From an uncultured Eubacteriales bacterium (lineage in GTDB: Bacteria > Bacillota > Clostridia > Oscillospirales > CAG-272): 5,229 nt of DNA. The position numbers and the translations under genes are program-made. The stretch spans positions 1 through 5,229 of the forward strand of contig CASEEB010000265.1 of the NCBI GenBank assembly GCA_949286815.1, written 5' to 3'. Shown in pieces: positions 1-5,203 of the stretch (positions are counted from its first letter, which is position 1; each line of letters begins with the position of its first letter). Below the pieces are notes generated by a model. That model was not told the DNA's origin. It worked only from the letters and a program-made list of their open reading frames with translations, and did no database searches.

Positions 1-60
1 CGCAAAAACAAGTATAAGGCACAGATTATAGAACTGAGCGATAAAATTATGAAATCTTAA
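1..60 (+). CDS. C-terminal end of an unidentified protein (partial)
   Basis: Frame 1 is open from the window edge and ends at a TAA at 58-60, giving a 19-residue tail (RKNKYKAQIIELSDKIMKS). It is rich in Lys, Ile and Glu and looks like the amphipathic helical end of a soluble or coiled-coil protein, but it is too short to assign a family. Support for it being real coding sequence is its position: it is followed by untranslated DNA and then by a strong terminator hairpin that would serve this strand. No alternative gene is visible in 61-215. The stretch could also be chance open frame; the preceding sequence would settle it. Confidence 0.4.
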   Translation, partial: RKNKYKAQIIELSDKIMKS

Positions 61-215
61 ATTTATACGCAAGCAAAGGTTCGAAAACCTCTGAAAATCT
101 ATAACCGAAAGGGGTTTGCGGCAATTGCGCCACATCCTGAAAAGTTGCGCTCAGTGTTTTTTGAATATTTCAAAATATAATAAAAAGAACGCGAACCACA
201 CAAATAATATCTGTT

Positions 216-279
216 AAAAACAGGCATAATCTATCGGAACTTATTATTTTCCTGATAGATTATGCTTGTTTTTTATTTT
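216..279. terminator. Bidirectional Rho-independent terminator between convergent transcription units
   Basis: Bases 216-235 pair with 254-273 over 20 positions with no bulge; the only non-Watson-Crick position is G223 opposite T266. Two further pairs (236-253, 237-252) shorten the loop to about 14 bases. On the plus strand the stem runs into TTTTTTATTTT (269-279), and on the minus strand into TTTTT (220-216), so both directions have a U-tract. The odd pair is a tolerated G-U wobble in the plus-strand RNA but an A-C mismatch in the minus-strand RNA, so plus-strand termination should be slightly stronger. It ends the partial gene at 1-60 and the three-gene minus-strand operon, whose last stop codon is about 80 bases away. 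The rest of 61-351 shows no gene and no convincing RNA. Confidence 0.85.
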
Positions 280-351
280 GCCGAGCTAATTTCTCGATCT
301 GCTTATCTCAAAAGTTTTTTGACGATATTTAAGCTTAAACAAATATAAAAG

Positions 352-2235
352 TCAGCTTTCATGAGTCCTTTCTCTGAATTTGCTCCAGGCTTTTTCAAAC
401 CACAGCTCGGCGTCGGGAATGGGTCTTACCGGAACCGACGATATAATTGTATTGCCGTTCTGGCTACGGGCGACAATTATTTTTTCCCTTCCCGAAACAT
501 CTTCTGGCAGAGGGGAGCGGTCCATAAAACTTCCGCCGTCCAGGACGAAAGCGGAGCCGCGGGAGCCGAAGCTTTTTGCCGTTTCCAGAATTACCTTTGA
601 AATTACCTCCTGCATACGAATTATATCGAGATTCTTAAAAAGCATGGGTATTTCACATAAATCTTTCCATTTGTTGTCGGATGTAAATCCATTCAGATCC
701 TCTCTTATTTCCTCCGCGGCATTTGTCATGGAATTGATTTCACGGAGAAAAGCAAAATCCCGGCTCATGCGCTTCCGGTATCTTTCCCCTGTTTGCGCGA
801 GAGTTGATTTTTCACCCGATGTCGAATCGATAAGACTTTGCGTTTCTTTGAGCGCATCGGACAAAATCTGTTCGTAATGTCGCGAGACCTTATTGTCGCT
901 CTCATACACTATATGCTGAGCCGCGCGAAGTCCGCCGACCTGACAGGAATTGAGCGCGCTGCCGCCCGGACGGAAAATTCCGAGGCTGCCTGCCGCCTCC
1001 CCTATAGCGTACAGACCCTTTATATTGGTCTGCCAATTGCTGTCGATTCTGATACCTCCGTTGTTGTGCTGTGCGCATACCGCGATTTTCAACGGTTCTT
1101 TGAATAGGTCAATTCCGTGTTCCGCGTACAGCGATATGGCGCCGGGATTCATTCTTTCAAGCCTTTTTATCGGAAGCGGCAATAACGCGTCCGAATTTTT
1201 CAGATAATTATACGCCACATCTCCGATTCCCTCAAAACCGTCGCCTATCCCCGAGGGCTCGCGGGTAAAGTCCATGTAGACGTCCCGCCCGAGAATAACA
1301 TTTTCCCGGTAGACCAGAAGGTCAATGTACGATGAGCCGTGAATTTTGCGCACGTCAAAAGGCCATTCGTAGCCTTTCAGAAAAACATTTTCGAGCGCCT
1401 GAGCGGGACTGTCAAAATATCCGGGCAGAAACTCATATTCTTTTCCGTTTTTGTCCACGGATATGTATCGGGGAAGCACCTGCTGATATGTCCCGGATAC
1501 GTTCCATCTGAAATCGGTGGAAGCAAGCCCGTACTGCCATTCGGACAGATTTCCGAACTCCGCTCCGGCGTCAAGCGCCAAGGACGAGTTGCCGGTGTGC
1601 TGAACCGGATAAACGCTGTCAGAATAAACAGACGCCGGTCCTCCCGTCGCGAGAATTACATGAGGGGCTTTAAACGCGACAAATTCGGTTTTTTCCTTGC
1701 GGCTCACATCAATGGCAAGCGCGCCTGTGACCTTGCCGTCGTCCGTCAGGATTTTTATTACCTGAACATTGTCAAGAACCTTTATACCTTTTTTATTTAC
1801 GGATTCCTCAAGCACCTCGGTCATCCTCTTTGAGGTGTAAGGCCCTATGGATGTGGCGCGTCGGTACGGGTCGTGGTCGGTCTTGTAGCCCACAAATTCC
1901 CCGTATTCGTTTGTCGGGAACATCACGCCAAGATTTGCAAGCTTCATAAAGCACCTTGCTGAGTTCGCCGCTTCGGCAAGCGCGACGTCTCCGTCCATGG
2001 CGCCGCCGTCAAACAGTGTTTTCGCCATAAGCCTGACGCTGTCGCCCTCCTCGCCGGCCAAAGAAAGCTTGTAATAGGTCTGCTTATCGCTCCCGGTATT
2101 CCGCGAAGTGCCCATGTTTTTTCCCTCGGTCAGAAGCGCAATGTTGCGGCAGCCCAGATCATACAGCCAATCGGCACAGTTGTACCCCGCGCAGCCTGAC
2201 CCTATTACCACTGCGTCAAATTCATATTGCCGCAT
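352..2235 (-). CDS. Fumarate-reductase/succinate-dehydrogenase-like FAD flavoprotein (FAD-binding protein)
   Basis: This 627-residue cytoplasmic flavoprotein belongs to the FAD-binding family that includes fumarate reductase, succinate dehydrogenase, aspartate oxidase and 3-ketosteroid dehydrogenases; members add or remove hydrogen across a C-C bond. Visible features are an N-terminal dinucleotide fold GSGCAG (12-17) after a hydrophobic strand, an acidic Glu37 ending the second strand, ATGG (196-199), HNNGGI (390-395), GEAAG (412-416) and RPGGSALNS (422-430), then a helical domain and a C-terminal SRGS (558-561). His390 and Arg422 sit where the fumarate-binding His and Arg lie in SdhA/FrdA. 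The His that carries covalent FAD in SdhA is absent from the matching segment GTSRNTGSDK (42-51), so FAD is probably non-covalent. There is no signal peptide, heme or Fe-S motif. The start is ATG at 2235, because GAGG lies 7 bases upstream; a GTG at 2241 is in frame but overlaps that site. It is the last gene of the operon, 9 bases after the SDR. Family is secure; substrate and electron donor are unknown. Confidence 0.9.
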   Translation of the reverse strand: MRQYEFDAVVIGSGCAGYNCADWLYDLGCRNIALLTEGKNMGTSRNTGSDKQTYYKLSLAGEEGDSVRLMAKTLFDGGAMDGDVALAEAANSARCFMKLANLGVMFPTNEYGEFVGYKTDHDPYRRATSIGPYTSKRMTEVLEESVNKKGIKVLDNVQVIKILTDDGKVTGALAIDVSRKEKTEFVAFKAPHVILATGGPASVYSDSVYPVQHTGNSSLALDAGAEFGNLSEWQYGLASTDFRWNVSGTYQQVLPRYISVDKNGKEYEFLPGYFDSPAQALENVFLKGYEWPFDVRKIHGSSYIDLLVYRENVILGRDVYMDFTREPSGIGDGFEGIGDVAYNYLKNSDALLPLPIKRLERMNPGAISLYAEHGIDLFKEPLKIAVCAQHNNGGIRIDSNWQTNIKGLYAIGEAAGSLGIFRPGGSALNSCQVGGLRAAQHIVYESDNKVSRHYEQILSDALKETQSLIDSTSGEKSTLAQTGERYRKRMSRDFAFLREINSMTNAAEEIREDLNGFTSDNKWKDLCEIPMLFKNLDIIRMQEVISKVILETAKSFGSRGSAFVLDGGSFMDRSPLPEDVSGREKIIVARSQNGNTIISSVPVRPIPDAELWFEKAWSKFRERTHES

Positions 2236-2238
2236 AAG

Positions 2239-2248
2239 CACACCTCAC
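2239..2248 (-). promoter_or_regulatory. Ribosome binding site overlapping the SDR stop codon
   Basis: On the minus strand the SDR gene ends in TGA and the following bases read GGTGTGCTT before the flavoprotein ATG at 2235. The GA of the stop codon therefore forms the first half of the Shine-Dalgarno sequence GAGG (2246-2243), 7 bases from that ATG. This decides the start in favour of 2235 over the in-frame GTG at 2241, and suggests the two genes are translationally coupled: ribosomes finishing the SDR would expose or re-enter at this site. Confidence 0.75.
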
Positions 2249-2979
2249 AGTCTTCTGATATGAAATCCGCCGTCGGCGTTGAGCACCGTGCCGGTGCCGA
2301 AATCCAACAGTCCGCTTGAAGCGGCAAGCACACATTTAGCGACGTCTTCGGGGGTGCCCCAGCGCTTTATCGGCGTTATGCCCTCGGAGATTAACTTGTC
2401 GTATTTCTGTGTCACTACTTCGGTCATGGGAGTTTTAATTATGCCGGGGCGCACTTCAAACACCGGTATGTTATATTCCGCCAGTTTGTCGGCAAACAAA
2501 AGGGTTATCATGGAAACGCCCGCCTTTGATATGCAGTATTCGCCTCTTGAGGTGCTTGAGGTGTAGCTTGAGTTTGACGCTATGTTTACAATGCGCGGGG
2601 AATAGTCCTCAAGATTTTTACTCTGATACGAAATCATCAGGTTGGCAAACCGCTGGCACATGAAAAACGTGCCTTTTGTGTTTATCCCGACCACACGGTC
2701 AAAGCTTTCCTCGGTCGTCTGGAGTATATCAAGCCTTACTTTGCAGGATACGCCCGCGTTGTTTACAAGAAGATCAAGCCTGCCGTACTTTTCATCAATA
2801 AAATTCTGCAGCGCTTCACGGTCGGCGTCTTTCGAGATATCACATCTGAAATATACCTGTCCTTCCATTTCGGGGTGGACGTCTGAATATACCACTTCAT
2901 AGCCTTCTTTTTTCAGCAAATCAGCCGTGGCACGCCCTATTCCCTGATATGCTCCTGTTACCAATGCGACTTTTTTCAT
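2245..2979 (-). CDS. Short-chain dehydrogenase/reductase (3-ketoacyl-ACP reductase-like)
   Basis: A 244-residue classical SDR, which interconverts a ketone and a secondary alcohol with a nicotinamide cofactor in the cytoplasm. The Rossmann motif TGAYQGIG is at 8-15, the adenine-contacting Asp at 47 (CDIS), NNAG at 73-76, and the catalytic set is Asn100, Ser135, Tyr148 and Lys152 (Y-x3-K in EYCISKAG). Asp33 at the end of the second strand favours NAD(H) over NADP(H). The motifs RGEYCISKAG and VRPGIIKT, the RWGTPEDVA segment and the terminal DGGFHIRRL resemble the group usually labelled 3-ketoacyl-ACP reductase (PRK12745 type), but that label is by similarity; no fatty-acid genes are nearby. 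Length is typical. I start at ATG 2979, because GAAAGG lies about 10 bases upstream and the protein then begins at the normal MKKVALVTGA; an in-frame ATG at 3000 would add seven residues but has no ribosome binding site. It lies 37 bases after the OYE gene and 9 before the flavoprotein gene. Confidence 0.92.
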   Translation of the reverse strand: MKKVALVTGAYQGIGRATADLLKKEGYEVVYSDVHPEMEGQVYFRCDISKDADREALQNFIDEKYGRLDLLVNNAGVSCKVRLDILQTTEESFDRVVGINTKGTFFMCQRFANLMISYQSKNLEDYSPRIVNIASNSSYTSSTSRGEYCISKAGVSMITLLFADKLAEYNIPVFEVRPGIIKTPMTEVVTQKYDKLISEGITPIKRWGTPEDVAKCVLAASSGLLDFGTGTVLNADGGFHIRRL

Positions 2980-2989
2980 AAATTTTTCG

Positions 2990-2995
2990 CCTTTC
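2990..2995 (-). promoter_or_regulatory. Ribosome binding site deciding the SDR start
   Basis: GAAAGG on the minus strand lies 10 bases upstream of the ATG at 2979 and inside the seven-codon extension that an upstream ATG at 3000 would add. The bases before ATG 3000 (AGTCGG) give no convincing Shine-Dalgarno match. This supports the shorter protein. Confidence 0.6.
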
Positions 2996-3016
2996 TTCAT
3001 CCGACTGAATACCGGT

Positions 3017-4240
3017 TTATTTTTTTGCTTTTAACTGCTCATATAATTTTTTGTAATAACCGTTGTGTACCGCGCAGCCCGACACCTGTTTGCCGCGCAT
3101 AAGTTCAGTGCAGCGGGAACATGCCGCGCAGCATTTTTTCGGGTCAAAATTGCCGCCCAGGTAATCCCGGAAAAAATCCGGGTAGGCGAGTGTGACCCGA
3201 CCGAATCCCACGAGGTCGCAGACGTTTTTTTCAATCTGCTCCTCCGCTTTCTCCATAAGCTCGCGGCGGTAGTATGAAAGCCCGGAACCCACCACGGTAA
3301 GATTTGCAAATTTCTCCTTGATGTGCCGCTCTACCGTTTCAAACCTTTTGAGCCCGACCTCGGGAGTCTCCGGAGGAACATATGCCCCTGAACGGAAAGG
3401 GCGGTTTACGTGCGGATTGTAATACGGGTTACCTATTGTGACATTCAGCATATGTACGCCCGACGAAACCAGCTTGCCTATCAGCAGGTCGCTTTCGGTA
3501 AGATCGAGATGGTTATGCTCATCGGTTCCGAAGCCGTAAGGTTTTTCAACCATATCGCTAACTCCGAGTCTGGTTACGATAAAAAAACTGTCCGAAGCCC
3601 AGACCGAAGCCGAATTTACGCAGTCCAGATACAGACGCGCGCGGTTTTCAAAAGAACCTCCGTATTTACCCGGTCTGTTGTAGGCGGACAACAGCTCCTG
3701 AAAAAGATACCCGTGGCAGCTTTTGACATCGACACCGTCAAATCCCGCCTCAAGGGCAAGTTTTGCCGAGTCCGCGTACAACTGCGGAAGAGTGTCCAGA
3801 TATTCGTCGGTTACGATGCATTCATCGGATACGGGTCTTGTTTTTTCATAAACCGGATTGTGATACGCTATCATCGGCTTAATGCTTTGTCTGCCCGAAT
3901 GGGTAAGCTGTAAGAAAAACAATGGGACAAAACCGTTTTCTCTCTGCGATATTTCTTTCAGTTCCCAAAGCAGGGCTTTAAATTCAGACAAATTGCCGCT
4001 GTCAAGCATCATCTGCCGCGGGTTTGTCCTGCCCTCGGCGCAGACCGCGTTTGCCTCGAACCACACGACACAGGCGCCCGAGGCCGCCGCTTTGCGGTAT
4101 TTCTCGATTGTAAGTTCGCTCGGCGCTCCGTTTTCTTTGCAGTCGCAGCCCTCCATGGGCTGAAAGACCACACGGTTTTTAAGTTCTGTTTTTCCGAATT
4201 TATACGGAGTGTTCAAAATTGTTGTGTTTGTTTTATTCAT
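3017..4240 (-). CDS. Old-Yellow-Enzyme family NADH:flavin oxidoreductase with C-terminal Fe-S cysteine cluster
   Basis: A 407-residue FMN-dependent ene-reductase of the OYE/2,4-dienoyl-CoA reductase superfamily, which reduces C=C bonds next to an electron-withdrawing group. A single TIM barrel is visible: LKNRVVFQPM (20-29), QLTHSGR (111-117), DGVDVKSCHGYL (168-179), YGGSFENRAR (193-202), TRLGVSD, and the FMN-phosphate strands VVGSG (316-320) and GFGR (345-348). Tyr178 matches the family's proton-donor position. Cys370, 371, 374, 377 and 389 near the C-terminus (with C-x2-C-x11-C at the end) match the [4Fe-4S] site of 2,4-dienoyl-CoA reductase, but the C-terminal FAD/NAD(P)H domain of those roughly 650-residue enzymes is missing. 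Lys173 replaces the first His of the usual H-G-A-H carbonyl-binding motif; His176 remains. ATG 4240 is the only sensible start, though its ribosome binding site is weak. It is the first gene of the operon. Family is secure; substrate is unknown. Confidence 0.92.
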   Translation of the reverse strand: MNKTNTTILNTPYKFGKTELKNRVVFQPMEGCDCKENGAPSELTIEKYRKAAASGACVVWFEANAVCAEGRTNPRQMMLDSGNLSEFKALLWELKEISQRENGFVPLFFLQLTHSGRQSIKPMIAYHNPVYEKTRPVSDECIVTDEYLDTLPQLYADSAKLALEAGFDGVDVKSCHGYLFQELLSAYNRPGKYGGSFENRARLYLDCVNSASVWASDSFFIVTRLGVSDMVEKPYGFGTDEHNHLDLTESDLLIGKLVSSGVHMLNVTIGNPYYNPHVNRPFRSGAYVPPETPEVGLKRFETVERHIKEKFANLTVVGSGLSYYRRELMEKAEEQIEKNVCDLVGFGRVTLAYPDFFRDYLGGNFDPKKCCAACSRCTELMRGKQVSGCAVHNGYYKKLYEQLKAKK

Positions 4241-4289
4241 AATCTGCCGTTCTTTGTTTAGTTATTTTTACCTTTTTAAATTTGAATAC

Positions 4290-4318
4290 ATTATACCATA
4301 TACTAATTATATTTTCAA
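4290..4318 (-). promoter_or_regulatory. Sigma-A type promoter of the OYE-SDR-flavoprotein operon
   Basis: On the minus strand TTGAAA (4318-4313) and a perfect TATAAT (4295-4290) are separated by exactly 17 bases, and TGG directly before the -10 makes it an extended -10. Transcription should begin near 4283, leaving a leader of about 43 bases before the ATG at 4240. The spacer is AT-rich, as is usual in Bacillota. No clear operator is visible over the start point. This is the only strong promoter seen for the three genes, whose gaps are 37 and 9 bases. Confidence 0.8.
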
Positions 4319-4430
4319 CGATATTTCTTCATAAACAAAAAATTTAAATAAATTTCCAAGTCATTTTGTTGTAATTTCATAATCAATTTACAAAAAAATA
4401 ATACATTGTATAAAAAATTAAGTGTATTTA

Positions 4431-4439
4431 TGTTATAAT
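4431..4439 (+). promoter_or_regulatory. Extended -10 promoter candidate (P1) for the lipoprotein gene
   Basis: TGTTATAAT is a perfect -10 hexamer (4434-4439) with a TGn extension. No good -35 hexamer lies 16-18 bases upstream (the sequence there is A-rich); the nearest TTG, TTGTAT at 4406, is 22 bases away. A start near 4446 would give a leader of about 119 bases that contains the dyad at 4449-4473. Extended -10 elements can work without a strong -35, so this is plausible but not certain. Confidence 0.5.
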
Positions 4440-4448
4440 TGAGTTAGG

Positions 4449-4473
4449 CAGTTTAACATATTAAAATAAACTG
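4449..4473 (+). repeat. Inverted repeat in the lipoprotein leader (operator or RNA hairpin)
   Basis: CAGTTTA (4449-4455) and TAAACTG (4467-4473) are perfect 7-base inverted arms around an 11-base AT-only centre apart from one C. The dyad begins a few bases downstream of the start predicted for P1 and ends just before the -35 of P2. This is a common place for a repressor or activator site; as RNA it would be a weak hairpin without a U-tract, so it is not a terminator. Chance occurrence in AT-rich DNA is possible, although the GC ends of both arms make it less likely. Confidence 0.4.
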
Positions 4474-4478
4474 GTTAA

Positions 4479-4507
4479 TTATCATAATTTCCCTGTCATT
4501 TTATAAT
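4479..4507 (+). promoter_or_regulatory. Sigma-A type promoter candidate (P2) for the lipoprotein gene
   Basis: TTATCA (4479-4484, four of six matches to TTGACA) and a perfect TATAAT (4502-4507) are separated by 17 bases. Transcription would begin near 4514, giving a leader of about 50 bases to the ATG at 4565. Spacing and distance are more conventional than for P1; the two may act in tandem. Confidence 0.55.
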
Positions 4508-4550
4508 TTCAATAAGAATTTTTACTTCATCATAAAGACTGTGAAAATTT

Positions 4551-4558
4551 AAGGAGGA
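4551..4558 (+). promoter_or_regulatory. Strong ribosome binding site of the lipoprotein gene
   Basis: AAGGAGGA is a near-perfect anti-16S match, with 7 bases between GGAGG and the ATG at 4565. It fixes the start codon and contrasts with the weak site in front of the divergent OYE gene. Confidence 0.85.
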
Positions 4559-4564
4559 AAATTC

Positions 4565-5203
4565 ATGAAAAAATTAAGCGCTTTTATCGGTATATTAATA
4601 TTTACCATGATTACTGTGGGGTGCGCGAGCGGCGGAAAAAACAAACCGGGCGAGTCGGTAAACCCGACGGGGAGCCATGCGGAGCAGTCTTCGGAGAGCA
4701 GCACTGCCTCGGCAAATACGGAAGTCTTTGTTTTTAAAAAGCTGTCCGACTCGGAAAAAGAAGATTTTCACAACCTGCTTGAAAGGAATTTCGGTTCCAA
4801 CGTATCGGATTTAAGCATTGAGAAGTCGCAAAGCGATATTCTGCCCGATAGCGCCCAATGGTACAACATTCCCTCAGACCTCAGGTTCGAGGGAACGCTG
4901 AATAAGGCGGGCGAGGACTGTGATTTCAGAGTAACCGAGAACTTCGGCTCGTATGAAGAAACCGTAGCCGGAAAAGATTATCTGTGTATATACTTTGGCG
5001 TAAAGAGCAACAGTAATAATCACCGCTTCACGGGCGTCTCCGTAACCGAATATTGTGAAAATTCGCTGAGCGTTGATATAAAAACGCAGCAAACAGAGGA
5101 CGCGGATATGGCTTTGACCAGCGATATTGTTATACTCAGATTTGACAGGTCTGTTCTCATCGGGGGCGTGAACGAATTTAATGTTTCCTTTTCGCTTGTT
5201 TAA
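4565..5203 (+). CDS. Secreted lipoprotein of unknown function (possible PrcB-like C-terminal domain)
   Basis: A 212-residue predicted membrane-anchored extracytoplasmic lipoprotein. The signal peptide has MKK, a hydrophobic core (4-18) and a lipobox T-V-G-C with the lipidated Cys at 20; Thr at the -3 position is less usual than Leu but acceptable. A Gly/Ser/Thr/Glu-rich flexible linker runs from about 21 to 51, followed by a soluble domain (52-212) with an acidic, helical start and alternating hydrophobic strands later. The stretch at about 138-196 (LCIYFG, FTGVSVTEY, LSVDIKTQ, SDIVILRF) has the strand pattern of PrcB-type C-terminal domains, but the usual TGGY signature is absent, so this is a weak resemblance only. 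Cys119, Cys141 and Cys164 lie in the outer domain. It is transcribed divergently from the reductase operon, alone within the window, and has a very strong ribosome binding site. I do not recognise a specific function. Confidence 0.85.
   Translation: MKKLSAFIGILIFTMITVGCASGGKNKPGESVNPTGSHAEQSSESSTASANTEVFVFKKLSDSEKEDFHNLLERNFGSNVSDLSIEKSQSDILPDSAQWYNIPSDLRFEGTLNKAGEDCDFRVTENFGSYEETVAGKDYLCIYFGVKSNSNNHRFTGVSVTEYCENSLSVDIKTQQTEDADMALTSDIVILRFDRSVLIGGVNEFNVSFSLV

Noticed and set aside
75..95. T-arm-like GGTTCGAAAACC, possible tRNA remnant
   Set aside because: Only about four stem pairs form, the loop is wrong for a standard T-arm, and no acceptor or anticodon stem can be found around it.
105..121. 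Hairpin CCGAAA-GGGG-TTTgCGG as a terminator for the gene ending at 60
   Set aside because: Six pairs with a bulge and no U-tract after it; the hairpin at 216-279 is far better.
328..339. Perfect 12-base palindrome TTTAAGCTTAAA just after the flavoprotein stop codon
   Set aside because: Too short to form a terminator hairpin with a loop, AT-rich, and not associated with a promoter; likely chance.
380..877. 165-codon plus-strand open frame (and neighbouring frames at 838-1207) inside the flavoprotein gene
   Set aside because: Antisense to a gene with clear family motifs throughout; no ribosome binding site and no recognisable protein features.
1339..1833. 164-codon plus-strand open frame opposite the flavoprotein
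   Set aside because: Shadow frame of a GC-rich codon pattern; the product has no domain motifs and the opposite strand is convincingly coding.
3410..3913. 167-codon plus-strand open frame opposite the OYE gene
   Set aside because: Lies across the FMN-binding barrel of the OYE gene; no ribosome binding site, Arg/Val-rich composition typical of antisense translation.
4241..4564. Riboswitch, CRISPR, att site or mobile-element end in the AT-rich intergenic region
   Set aside because: No conserved aptamer-like GC-rich stems, no regularly spaced repeats, no transposase or terminal inverted repeats; promoters and a small dyad account for what is visible.
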